From Bacteroidota bacterium (GTDB lineage: Bacteria > Bacteroidota > Ignavibacteria > Tepidaquicellales > Tepidaquicellaceae): DNA of 64,000 bases. Positions 1 through 8,110 of the stretch are shown here, piece by piece; the stretch's first letter is position 1; the number at the start of each line of letters is the position of its first letter. The stretch is from NCBI GenBank assembly GCA_018266845.1, contig JAFDZO010000001.1:13565-77564 (forward strand), read 5' to 3'. Position numbers and translations under genes: made by a program. Below the pieces are notes generated by a model that saw only the letters and a list, made by a program, of their open reading frames with translations, searched no databases and had not been told where the DNA came from.

Positions 1-1818
1 CCTGCCGAAGAGAAGATAGAAATTACAGAGGAAAAAATTGTTCCTCCGGTTGAAGAAACCAAACTGCCTGTTTCTTCACTGGGAAATTTAGTTGTTGAAT
101 CCGAGTTCATCCGTGAAGAAGAACCTGTAAAAGATTTTGTTGTTCCTGAAATTCCGAAGATTGATGAGATTAGCAAGCCAATCGAAGAGTCTTTAGAGCC
201 TCCGGTGATTGAAACGAAAATAGAGGAGCGCCTTTCTGAAATCGTTAAAGAGCATAAGCCTAAAAAGATTAAAGAAGCCGACCCTTCAACACGAAACATA
301 GATGATTTATTAAGAACGCTTGGCACACCTATTGAAGAGACTGAAATTGAAGATGAGATAATAGAGGAAGAGACAATAAAAGAAATAACGGAAGCTCCTA
401 AAGCAGAAGATATTACAGAAGAGTTTTTCATAAAAACAGAAGAAAAGCCCGAAGATAAGTCTATCATCGAAGCTGTTCCTGAAATAATTGAAGAGAAACT
501 TCCATCTGTAGAGGAAGAAAAACTTACTTCGATTATTGAGGAGAATCTTCCTGAAATTATCGAGGAGAAAAAACTCCCTGAAATAATTGAGGAGAAAAAG
601 CTTCCTGAAATTATCGAGGAGAAGCTTCCTGAAATAATTGAAGAGAAAAAACTTCCTGATACTCCTCTTGCAGGAGATATTTCCGATGCAGAGCTTCAGA
701 AGAAAGTGGACTCTCTGATTGCCGAGTTTAAAACGGAATCATCAAAACTAAAAGATGAAGACGAAGAGAAGAAGATTGAACCGGAAGAAGAGAAACAGAT
801 TGAAGAAATAAAAGAGCCTGAGCCGGAGATTACAAAAATTGCGCCGCCGCAGGATATTGAAGAAGCCCAGCTTTCAAGCGCGCTTTCATCCATCTTCAAC
901 TCAATACTTACTTCTGAAAATATTAAGAAGGATGAAATACAGGAAAAGCATATTATAAAAGATGAAGTAAAAGACCTTCACAATGAAATAGTAAAAAGCG
1001 AAAAGCCGGCTGAAACAATTGTACCGCCTGTAGTTGAGGAAACGAAAGAGACAGTAACGCCTTCTATCAGTGATGTTTATTCAAGCGCAAGAAGCTTCAA
1101 CGATATCTTTGTTCAGAAGGATGATGTAAATAAAGATATTATGCGCGCAGAAGATGTAAAGCAGATTCAGGAAATGCACGAGGCAAAGGAAGAAAGCAGA
1201 GTTGAGCTAAAAGAAGGAATGCAGATTCCTGTTTCCGAAGAAAGCAAGCACACTCTGAGAGAAACCAATGGTCCGAACCTTACTGAAAGCGGAATTGAGC
1301 ATGACATCAGAACTTCAAAAATTTATACTAATGGAAATCCCCTGAAGCCGTATGCAAACGGAAAGAACGGGAACTCAACTTTTCATCAGGTTCTTGAAGA
1401 TAACGGGCTTCAGAAGGAATCAAAGACAAGCATATTCATAATTCTTGCAATCATAATTATTGCGCTCGGACTTTTATTCTTTGCAATCTTTAACTCGGGA
1501 ATTATGGGCAAAGAAAATCCTTCTCTTAATGAAAAGAACTACGGACTTGTTAAAGTAAAAGAAAATAAGAATGAAAAATATTTTTACGATAACGGAAAGG
1601 ACAAAGTTTATTTTCAAACCGACAAAGGATTTACGATTCAGGCAGGCTCGTTTAAAGATAAAGAAACTGCTATCGAAAAAAGAAAAGAGCTTATGAATAA
1701 AAAAGTTGAGAACGTAAGAATTGAAGAGCTTGAAAAGGATAACTCAACGTTTTACAGAGTGAGAATAGGAATGTTCACAGCTCTGGATGAAGCAAAAAAA
1801 TATTCAGAAAAATTTTAA
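1..1818 (+). CDS. SPOR-domain membrane protein, 5' truncated
   Basis: The frame is open from base 1, so the gene begins upstream of the window and the GTG at 205 is not its true start; 605 residues are visible. Most of the visible part is a very acidic, Glu/Lys/Pro-rich linker with a short repeat (variants of LPEIIEEK in tandem at about 500-660). A single membrane span (IFIILAIIIIALGLLFFAIF, about 1430-1495) follows. The C-terminus (about 1621-1815) reads as a SPOR domain: FTIQAGSFKDKETAIEKR, then FYRVRIGMFTALDEAKKY. SPOR domains bind glycan strands stripped of stem peptides at division sites, so a periplasmic peptidoglycan-binding role with a long cytoplasmic linker is the likely reading. 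Related proteins in Bacteroidota often carry an N-terminal DNA-binding-like region; that part cannot be seen here. Confidence 0.85.
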   Translation, partial: PAEEKIEITEEKIVPPVEETKLPVSSLGNLVVESEFIREEEPVKDFVVPEIPKIDEISKPIEESLEPPVIETKIEERLSEIVKEHKPKKIKEADPSTRNIDDLLRTLGTPIEETEIEDEIIEEETIKEITEAPKAEDITEEFFIKTEEKPEDKSIIEAVPEIIEEKLPSVEEEKLTSIIEENLPEIIEEKKLPEIIEEKKLPEIIEEKLPEIIEEKKLPDTPLAGDISDAELQKKVDSLIAEFKTESSKLKDEDEEKKIEPEEEKQIEEIKEPEPEITKIAPPQDIEEAQLSSALSSIFNSILTSENIKKDEIQEKHIIKDEVKDLHNEIVKSEKPAETIVPPVVEETKETVTPSISDVYSSARSFNDIFVQKDDVNKDIMRAEDVKQIQEMHEAKEESRVELKEGMQIPVSEESKHTLRETNGPNLTESGIEHDIRTSKIYTNGNPLKPYANGKNGNSTFHQVLEDNGLQKESKTSIFIILAIIIIALGLLFFAIFNSGIMGKENPSLNEKNYGLVKVKENKNEKYFYDNGKDKVYFQTDKGFTIQAGSFKDKETAIEKRKELMNKKVENVRIEELEKDNSTFYRVRIGMFTALDEAKKYSEKF

Positions 1819-1831
1819 TCAAATAAAAGCT

Positions 1832-1963
1832 ATGAAATATCTATCGCTAAAAGGAATTGTTGTACTGGCTTGGTCAATAATTCCAATGCTGTTCAGATTT
1901 AAGCTGCGCAAAATAGAAACCCCCGTAGCAAAGTATCCCAGCATCCTTGCAGAAGCTGCATAA
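1832..1963 (+). CDS. small hypothetical protein, 43 aa
   Basis: A short ORF begins 14 bases after the SPOR gene stop with ATG and ends 40 bases before a strong terminator, so it would be the last cistron of that transcript. The product begins MKYLSLKGIVVLAWSIIP, is hydrophobic in its first half and basic in the middle, and could be a small membrane peptide. I do not recognise the family. There is no convincing Shine-Dalgarno sequence, but that is common here. Position before the terminator is the main support. Confidence 0.4.
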   Translation: MKYLSLKGIVVLAWSIIPMLFRFKLRKIETPVAKYPSILAEAA

Positions 1964-2004
1964 GAAGTTTCAAAGGAGAGAGAAATAATCTACAAATCTG
2001 TAAC

Positions 2005-2037
2005 AAAAAGCCGCATCTTATCATGCGGCTTTTTTTA
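2005..2037 (+). terminator. rho-independent terminator
   Basis: An A run leads into GCCGCAT (2010-2016), a six-base loop, ATGCGGC (2023-2029) and a T run. It closes the transcript of the SPOR gene and the 43-aa ORF. The A and T runs make it bidirectional in form. Confidence 0.85.
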
Positions 2038-2072
2038 TTGGTAAAATACGTTAAGTGAGTTAATTTACCTTA

Positions 2073-2514
2073 TTTCCACTCTTCAGTGTGGAAATCATTG
2101 TTCAGCTTGTTCCCACGCTTCTGCGTGGGAACATTACCTGTACTTCTAGTGAAGAAACCGTTGCTACGCAGGAGCGTAGCAACGAGGAGTATTTTTTTAC
2201 TGTCAATTGTCTCTTGCTCTCATTGTATGCTTGTTCCCACGCTCCTGCGTGGGAACGTAACCTGTACTTCAAGCGAAGAAACCGTTGCTACACCGGAGCG
2301 TAGCAACGAGAGTATGTTTTTTGTTTTACTGTCAATTGTCTCTTGCTCTCATTGTTTACTCGTTCCCACGCTCCTGCGTGGAAACGTAACCTGTACTTCA
2401 AGTGAAGAAACCGTTACTACGCAGGAGCGTAGCAACGAGAGTATGTTTTTTGTTTTACTGTCAATTGTCTCTTGCTCTCATTGTTTACTCGTTCCCACGC
2501 TCCTGCGTGGGAAC
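2073..2514. repeat. REP-like palindrome array, left side of the transposase
   Basis: Two 24-nt palindromes alternate. Type A has stem GTTCCCACGC with loop TCCT (2109-2132, 2233-2256, 2362-2385, 2491-2514). Type B has stem GTTGCTACGC with loop AGGA (2160-2183, 2284-2307, 2413-2436). Type B is type A turned round, with three stem bases changed on each side. Each A-B pair with its spacers forms a unit of 124-129 bp that repeats in tandem. A degenerate copy (TTTCCAC/GTGGAAA) lies at 2073-2094. The arrangement is that of bacterial REP/BIME elements moved by RAYT transposases, one of which starts 57 bases further on. Confidence 0.9.
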
Positions 2515-2570
2515 GGTAAGAGGCTTCAATATTCATTTAATCTCTTCTGAAAATAAAATACTATTTATTG

Positions 2571-3104
2571 ATGAGAAGCAGAAATAAAATTTATAACGCT
2601 AATGGAGTTTACTTTATTACCTCTACTGTTGTGGATTGGCTTGAATTATTTAATAGTGATAATTCTTTTGAGATTTTAGCTGACTGTATAAATTTTTACA
2701 TTCGTAAAAAAAATTTCAAAGTTCATGCTTATGTCTTTATGAAAAATCATTTTCACTTAATTTGCTCCGGGGAAAATATATCAAAATCAATTGGCTCTAT
2801 TAAAAGTTTTTCAGCAAAGAAAATGATTGAAAAACTAAAAGACGAAAATAATTATGAAGTATTGAATAAATTAAGAGAAACAAAAAAGAAACATAAAACC
2901 GACAGGCAATTTCAGTTCTGGCAGGAAGGGTTTTATCCTAAAGAAGTTTTAAGTAATGGCGAATTAAAACAAAAGATTGAATACATTCATTACAATCCCG
3001 TTAAGAAAAATTATTGTGCTGAAATGGCAGACTGGAAATACTCATCAGCAAATTACTATAAAACTGGTATAGAAGGGATTATCTTTGTAGAGAGGATAAT
3101 TTGA
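2571..3104 (+). CDS. REP-associated tyrosine transposase (RAYT, Y1/HUH family)
   Basis: A 177-residue single-domain Y1 transposase. The HUH motif is KNHFHLI (His60 and His62) and the catalytic tyrosine is in the motif IEYIHYNPVKKNY (Tyr138 or Tyr141). The N-terminus (YNANGVYFITSTVV) and the late motif FWQEGFYPKEV are typical of RAYTs, which cut and rejoin single-stranded REP hairpins and are usually single-copy, domesticated relatives of IS200/IS605 transposases. I chose ATG at 2571 over the TTG one codon upstream. The gene is intact and has palindrome arrays on both sides, the layout called a REPtron in enterobacteria. The assignment is firm; activity on these palindromes is inferred from position. 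Confidence 0.9.
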   Translation: MRSRNKIYNANGVYFITSTVVDWLELFNSDNSFEILADCINFYIRKKNFKVHAYVFMKNHFHLICSGENISKSIGSIKSFSAKKMIEKLKDENNYEVLNKLRETKKKHKTDRQFQFWQEGFYPKEVLSNGELKQKIEYIHYNPVKKNYCAEMADWKYSSANYYKTGIEGIIFVERII

Positions 3105-3109
3105 TGTTC

Positions 3110-3545
3110 GTTGCAACGCCGGAGCGTAGCAACGAGGAGTATATCTTTGTTTTTTCTTGTTCCCACGCTCCGATGTGGGAACATTACCTGTAATTCAAGT
3201 GAAGAAACCGTTGCTACACCGGAGCGTAGCAACGAGGAGTATGTTTTTTTGTTTTATACTCGTTCCCACGCTCCTGCGTGGGAACGTAATATTTACAGCG
3301 TAGCAACGCTGTAGCGTAGCAACGAGGAGTATTTTTTACTATCAATTGTCTCTTGCTCTCATTGTCTACTCGTTCCCACGCTCCAGCGTGGGAACGTAAC
3401 AAGTACAACGTAGCGTAGCACGAGAAGAAATACTTCTCCGTGAATTAATTTGTGTAATTTCTAGTTAGGTTTTTGTTTTCCTCGCTCCCACGCTCCTGCG
3501 TGGGAACATAATATGTACAACGTTGCTACGCAGGAGCGTAGCAAC
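3110..3545. repeat. REP-like palindrome array, right side of the transposase
   Basis: The array resumes six bases after the RAYT stop. Type B copies lie at 3110-3133, 3210-3233 and 3522-3545. Type A copies lie at 3159-3182, 3262-3285, 3372-3395 and 3484-3507. The spacing is less regular than on the left, and scrambled fragments of type B are seen at about 3296-3325 and 3405-3422. The last 40 bases before lnt contain a second, unrelated direct repeat (variants of GTGAATTAATTTGTGTAAT at about 3440 and 3566). The last palindrome could also serve as a 3' end for lnt, which converges on it. Confidence 0.85.
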
Positions 3546-3588
3546 GAAAAGGAATACTTCTGTGTGAATTAATCTGTGTAATCTATAG

Positions 3589-5256
3589 TTAGGTTTTCCG
3601 ATTAGTTCTCTTTGTTAATCCTGCGCCGATTGCAAAAAGTAAGACTGCTCCGCTAATCCAAAGGCAGATTCTGCAAAGCCAGTCGCCATGCTCCGTATAA
3701 AAAGTTTTTTCTTTTATGATTCCGATTTTTCCTGCGAAAGAAGCCCGTTCGTTAATTGCCGTTTCGTTATATTTGTTTCCGTAAGGGTCAATAAATTCCG
3801 ATATTCCGGTATTCGCGCTGCGCGCAATCCATCTCCTGTTTTCAATAGCGCGTAAGACAGCGTATTGATTGTGCTGATAAGTTCCGAAAAGTTTTCCCCA
3901 CCAGCCGTCGTTTGTAATTATAGTGCAGAAGTCTGCTCCTTTTTTTACGAAGGCAGAAAAATATTCCGGGTAAACCGATTCATAGCAGATTGCAGTATTA
4001 AACTGCGTTCCGTCTTCGAGTACAAAGTTGTTTGTGTCTTTTCCAATCTGCCATTGGCTTATACCAACCTGCCATGTAACATAGTCTTTTAAAAATCCGA
4101 GAACTTCCTGATAGGGAACGCGTTCGCCCCCTATGACAAGTTTATTTTTTTTATACACCTGATACTCTGCTTGTGTTTTGTTTTTTTCAAAAAGCAGCGC
4201 GGCGTTAAAGGTATCGTAATATGCACCGTCATTGCTGCGTTTCGCGTCAACGGGTGCTTCGGTGGAATCTTTATAAATTTTATAATAAGGCAAACCGACT
4301 AAAAGCGGAGTATTAGCGGAGTCAACAAAGTTTTTTATCTTTAAATATTTTTCTAAATTGATAGTGTTGAAAAGGTAAAATGTAATTGCAGTCTCCGGCA
4401 ATATAACAAGTTTTGTTTGTGGATTTTTTTCTTTCAGCTGCTTTATCATATCTACGTAGTCTGTTACAAACTGCATCTGTTTGCTGCCCCAGCGTTCCCA
4501 AGGGTCAGAGTTCGGCTGAACAACTCCTATACTAATTTCTCCATTGGTAAAAGCGTTTTCATATTTTGCTTTGCTGCCGCGCGTAAGTGTATAAACATCG
4601 GGAGCAAAATATATTGCAAGAATTATTATAACGGTGATGATAGTTTTAGCAGAAGAAATTTTCCATTCACCGCTTTTAATTTTTTCAATCAGATAAAAAA
4701 GTAAAGCGCCGACGGAACAAATCCAGAATGACAAACCATAAACGCCTGTGAACTCGATGAACTGAATTTTTGAAAGATTATACGTCTGAGTATTCCCAAA
4801 AGAAAGCCAAGGAAAGCTGAACTGCGTAAGCGTATGAATATACTCAAATGCCGTCCAGATAAAAGGAAATGTTATAAGATAAGCGTAAGGAAATTTTTCG
4901 CTGCGGAAATTTTTATATGCTTTGAAAAAAGCTGCAGCGGGAATCCAGAAAAAAACAGGATGTGCAAGCAGCGCAAGAAGACCGGCGAAGATTAAATATC
5001 TTTCTGCGTTGTGGCTGAATCCGCTGAGGCAAATCCATGAGATTGCGATGAGATTGAACCAGAAAAAAACAGAGTAAGTTTTTTTTAAAACTTCCCCGAA
5101 CGAATTGCTAGAGATAATTTCTCTTATTAAAAGAACGATGCCAAGATAAATGAGCGGATAAAAATTGATTGGCGGAAATGCCAGCCCAAAACACGCTCCG
5201 CAGAGAAAACGAATCCAGAAATCTGTAGTCTTAAACCTGTTGAGAAATTTTTTCAA
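3589..5256 (-). CDS. lnt: apolipoprotein N-acyltransferase
   Basis: A 555-residue inner-membrane enzyme that adds the third acyl chain to the N-terminal cysteine of lipoproteins. About six hydrophobic segments fill residues 1-215, followed by a nitrilase-fold domain. The catalytic triad is visible: Glu288 in VILPETA, Lys370 in YKKNKLVIGGERVPY and Cys424 in NTAICYESVYPEYF. Length and order match the family. The start is TTG (TTGAAAAAATTT), and no better start lies near. The gene stands alone, with the palindrome array downstream and a divergent gap before ndk. Lipoproteins needing this enzyme are encoded nearby (28449-28940). Confidence 0.97.
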   Translation of the reverse strand: MKKFLNRFKTTDFWIRFLCGACFGLAFPPINFYPLIYLGIVLLIREIISSNSFGEVLKKTYSVFFWFNLIAISWICLSGFSHNAERYLIFAGLLALLAHPVFFWIPAAAFFKAYKNFRSEKFPYAYLITFPFIWTAFEYIHTLTQFSFPWLSFGNTQTYNLSKIQFIEFTGVYGLSFWICSVGALLFYLIEKIKSGEWKISSAKTIITVIIILAIYFAPDVYTLTRGSKAKYENAFTNGEISIGVVQPNSDPWERWGSKQMQFVTDYVDMIKQLKEKNPQTKLVILPETAITFYLFNTINLEKYLKIKNFVDSANTPLLVGLPYYKIYKDSTEAPVDAKRSNDGAYYDTFNAALLFEKNKTQAEYQVYKKNKLVIGGERVPYQEVLGFLKDYVTWQVGISQWQIGKDTNNFVLEDGTQFNTAICYESVYPEYFSAFVKKGADFCTIITNDGWWGKLFGTYQHNQYAVLRAIENRRWIARSANTGISEFIDPYGNKYNETAINERASFAGKIGIIKEKTFYTEHGDWLCRICLWISGAVLLFAIGAGLTKRTNRKT

Positions 5257-5645
5257 AAAGCGAATCAGTTCAAAAAAGTAAACTACAACATTGCTTATGA
5301 GGAAAAAATATTCAATGCAAATATAATGAGGGAAACACTAATTTTTGGCTTCGAGGCAACGTGTTGCTGTAAGGCGAGGGAGAGTAGAATGTGTAGAAGA
5401 ATTTATGGAAATAAGAGGAAAGTTGTTCGAGTATGTAGCTGTTAAATCATGTAGATGTTATTGGTTTCAAAAAGAACGAGAATAATATATTAAAAAAACA
5501 TTAATTTATTTTCATGCTCTCGATTTAAGCGTAAGTTTGTGATTTCAGGCTAAAATCGAAGTTTTTGCAAGGTCTTTTTGACTTTAAAAAAAAGATAAAA
5601 TTTCCCATTTTTGAAAAACATCAAAAACAGAAAGGATTTACAGTT
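5257..5645. other. divergent intergenic gap
   Basis: The space between lnt (leftward) and ndk (rightward) must hold both promoters, but I could not pick out a supported promoter or operator. A 39-codon ORF starting at 5326 has no family features or Shine-Dalgarno sequence and was not called. Nothing else is recognisable. Confidence 0.5.
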
Positions 5646-6065
5646 TTGTCCATACAAAGAACACTTTGCATCATAAAACCAGATGCCGTAAAAAAGGGCG
5701 TTTCCGGCTCAATTTTGCAGATGATACTCGATGCCGGCTTTTCAGTCAGAGGCATGAAGCTTGTACAGCTTTCCGAAGCCCAGGCTGGCAAGTTTTATGA
5801 AGTCCACAAAGAACGCCCATTTTATAAAGATTTAGTGGCTTTTATGACCTCCGGTCCGGTAATTCCAATTGCCCTCGAAAAAGAGGAAGCAGTTTCATCA
5901 TGGAGAAAGCTCATCGGCGCTACCGACCCTGCCGAAGCTGAAGAAGGCACAATCAGAAAAAAATTCGCTGCTTCTAAAGGCGAAAATGCAGTTCACGGTT
6001 CCGATTCTGAAGAGAACGGAAAAATCGAAGTTGGGTTTTTCTTTGCCGAAAGCGAATTGGTATAA
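5646..6065 (+). CDS. ndk: nucleoside diphosphate kinase
   Basis: Transfers the gamma phosphate between nucleoside di- and triphosphates through a phosphohistidine. From the TTG at 5646 the protein is 139 residues, the usual family length, and begins MSIQRTLCIIKPDAVKKG. An AGAAAGGA Shine-Dalgarno lies about ten bases upstream, which decides this start over the longer frame that opens at 5565. The active-site motif is NAVHGSDS with His117. The substrate loop is also normal (RPFYKDLVAFMTSGPV). The gene is followed at once by a terminator, so it is monocistronic. Confidence 0.97.
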   Translation: MSIQRTLCIIKPDAVKKGVSGSILQMILDAGFSVRGMKLVQLSEAQAGKFYEVHKERPFYKDLVAFMTSGPVIPIALEKEEAVSSWRKLIGATDPAEAEEGTIRKKFAASKGENAVHGSDSEENGKIEVGFFFAESELV

Positions 6066-6087
6066 TTCTCAAAAAAATTTAGACTAT

Positions 6088-6115
6088 AAAGCCCGGTTTT
6101 CTATCGGGCTTTTTT
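6088..6115 (+). terminator. rho-independent terminator of ndk
   Basis: AAAGCCCG (6088-6095), a nine-base loop and CGGGC (6105-6109) followed by six T. It separates ndk from the AraC-type gene that starts 25 bases later. Confidence 0.8.
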
Positions 6116-6139
6116 GTTTAATAAAGATTATTTTTAGCT

Positions 6140-7417
6140 GTGCGTTTTACCCGGCTACATATCATATTTTTTCTGCTCCTCTTTTCATCCGGCTTTGGCG
6201 CAGCCGATGTTTTTAATATTAACTTTACTCAATCAGAAAAAACAATTGATGCCAATCCCGATGACTGGGACGCAGCCGGCTTCAATGAATTTTCAAACAC
6301 TAACCAGAAAGATTCTCTCCGTAATAAAGTAAAATTTCAGTTTGCGTGGGATGAGCAAAACTTCTACGGAATTTTCATAGTGTTTGATAAGCAGATTATT
6401 AAAATAGTAAAGGGAATGGATAATCCTGACTTATTCCTGAACGATGCAATGGAGCTTTATCTCGATACAAAAAACGATGATGAAAAGAACAGGATGGACC
6501 TGAACGATTATCAGTTCATCTTCGATGCGCTTGGCGATTTTACTATTTTTAAAGGAGATAAAAATCAGATAAAAGATACGGCGGATTTTAAAGTACCTAA
6601 AGATTTCGGCACAGCCAATATCCTGATGAATGTAAAAACTTCTTTTATAGGCAGCGTAAATAATAACACGGATAAAGACTCTCTTTATATTATAGAGTTC
6701 TCAATTCCTTTTTCAAGCATAGGAGTTTCTCCAGTTGAAGGCTACAAAATGAAAATGGGAGTTTGCTTAGACGACAGGGATTCCAGAAAACTTTCTGATA
6801 CTATAAACACTAACGGAGTTGTAGGTGAAATGAGTTTTATGGACTGGAACGGAAAAACAGATTTTGGCTATCCTGCCGACTGGAAACCTGTGCAGCTAAC
6901 CGGCAAACCTGACTTTATAAATATCATCAATAAAAAATTCAGTAAGGTATGGCTTCTGATTTTTTCTCTTACCTTTGTGATTTCTATTTCAGTAATTTTT
7001 GTTCTTTACCTGAGAATTAATAAGCTGAAAAATATCCCGGTAAAAAATGAAATTAAAGAAAGCACATTACTTCACGTAATTGAAAAAGAACCGGACGAGA
7101 AAATTCTCCAGCATAAAGAACTGTTCGATAAAGCAAGAAAGATTATTGAAGATAAGATTGAAGAAAAAATAACTGCAGAGAATCTTGCAAAAGAGCTAGC
7201 ATTAAGCTTAAGGCAGCTTCAGAGAATTTTTAAAGATGAGCTTAATACAACTCCGACGGGATTCATAACCTTAATAAAATTAGAGAAGGCATCAGAGATG
7301 TTAAAATCGGGGAAGAATGTTACTGAAGCCGCATTTGCAGCGGGCTTCAGTGATTCATCTTACTTTTCAAGAGTATTTAAAAAATATTTCGGCGTTCCGC
7401 CAAGTGAGTATAATTAA
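6140..7417 (+). CDS. membrane-spanning AraC-family regulator with CBM9-like periplasmic sensor
   Basis: A 425-residue protein in three parts. Residues 1-21 are a signal peptide or first membrane anchor. Residues 22-260 resemble the CBM9-like sugar-binding fold found next to xylanases and in surface sugar sensors: DANPDDWDAAGF near the start, FAWDEQNFYGIFIVFD, then MELYLDTKNDD. A clear membrane span is at 269-291 (VWLLIFSLTFVISISVIF). The C-terminal 85 residues are an AraC/XylS helix-turn-helix pair: ITAENLAKELALSLRQLQRI, then AAFAAGFSDSSYFSRVFKKY. The layout suggests direct signalling from a periplasmic ligand to DNA without a kinase. Start GTG at 6140; no better start is near. Targets are unknown. 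The sensor call rests on fold-like motifs, the HTH call is firm. Confidence 0.85.
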   Translation: MRFTRLHIIFFLLLFSSGFGAADVFNINFTQSEKTIDANPDDWDAAGFNEFSNTNQKDSLRNKVKFQFAWDEQNFYGIFIVFDKQIIKIVKGMDNPDLFLNDAMELYLDTKNDDEKNRMDLNDYQFIFDALGDFTIFKGDKNQIKDTADFKVPKDFGTANILMNVKTSFIGSVNNNTDKDSLYIIEFSIPFSSIGVSPVEGYKMKMGVCLDDRDSRKLSDTINTNGVVGEMSFMDWNGKTDFGYPADWKPVQLTGKPDFINIINKKFSKVWLLIFSLTFVISISVIFVLYLRINKLKNIPVKNEIKESTLLHVIEKEPDEKILQHKELFDKARKIIEDKIEEKITAENLAKELALSLRQLQRIFKDELNTTPTGFITLIKLEKASEMLKSGKNVTEAAFAAGFSDSSYFSRVFKKYFGVPPSEYN

Positions 7418-7452
7418 GGTTTAATTTTTTTATATTTTTAATATCTTTATAA

Positions 7453-7698
7453 ATGGAAAAAATTGTATTAAATAATGTACCGGATTCTTTATATAATTCT
7501 TTAAAGCTTAATGCAGAAAGAAAACATAAGACTCTGGAGGAGGAAGCGTTAAGTATTCTTGCAGATAATCAGGCAGCAAGAACTCAAAGAGAGGTAAATA
7601 CCATAATTCAGGAACTTAAAACTTTGCATGAAAAAATAAATCTTTTACCTATGGACGATTTATTTCTACACGAAGCTAAAAACTTAGGAAGAGATTGA
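7453..7698 (+). CDS. FitA/VapB-type antitoxin
   Basis: An 81-residue protein with an N-terminal ribbon-helix-helix: MEKIVLNNVPDSLYNSLKLN, then AERKHKTLEEEALSIL. The C-terminal half is helical and would wrap the toxin. Such antitoxins bind the operator of their own operon and neutralise a PIN-domain RNase. It overlaps the toxin gene by four bases (TTGA), which is typical of a coupled toxin-antitoxin pair. Confidence 0.85.
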   Translation: MEKIVLNNVPDSLYNSLKLNAERKHKTLEEEALSILADNQAARTQREVNTIIQELKTLHEKINLLPMDDLFLHEAKNLGRD

Positions 7699-8090
7699 TA
7701 GTTGCAGATACTAACATAATTTCATATACCTTTATTAAAAGCAATTTGACAGAAAAATGCTTCGAGCTTTTAAAAAAGGACCCTGATTGGATTTCTCCCT
7801 TGCTATGGAAATCAGAGTTTAGAAATGTGCTTATGCAGCATATAAGATTTAATTCTTTAGATTTACAAACTGCAATTGAAATTATGACTATTGCAGAGAA
7901 CTTTATGAAAAGCAATGAATATGAAATTGAATCAAAAGATGTTCTTGAGTTAATCACTTCATCGAAAGCATCAGCCTACGATTGTGAGTTTATTGCCTTG
8001 GCAAAAAAATTTAATATCAAATTAATAACTACTGATAATAAACTTATCGGTTCTTTTCCAGACACCGCAATTCACTTAAACGAATTTTAA
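7695..8090 (+). CDS. vapC: PIN-domain toxin (VapC family)
   Basis: A 131-residue PIN-domain ribonuclease. The four acidic metal ligands are in place: Asp5 (IVADTNIIS), Glu41 (WKSEFRN), Asp96 (SAYDCEFIALA) and Asp114 (TTDNKLI). VapC toxins cut tRNA or rRNA when the antitoxin is lost. The start is TTG inside the antitoxin stop (TTGA), so translation is coupled. Both genes look complete, so the module may be active. The next gene converges from the right only 20 bases away. Confidence 0.88.
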   Translation: MIVADTNIISYTFIKSNLTEKCFELLKKDPDWISPLLWKSEFRNVLMQHIRFNSLDLQTAIEIMTIAENFMKSNEYEIESKDVLELITSSKASAYDCEFIALAKKFNIKLITTDNKLIGSFPDTAIHLNEF

Positions 8091-8110
8091 ACATTGACAT
8101 TACCTTAACA

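Noticed and set aside
2086-2587. Open reading frames of 60-154 codons across the left palindrome array
   Set aside because: The frames arise from repeated units read in different phases, have no family features and cover the palindromes on several frames at once.
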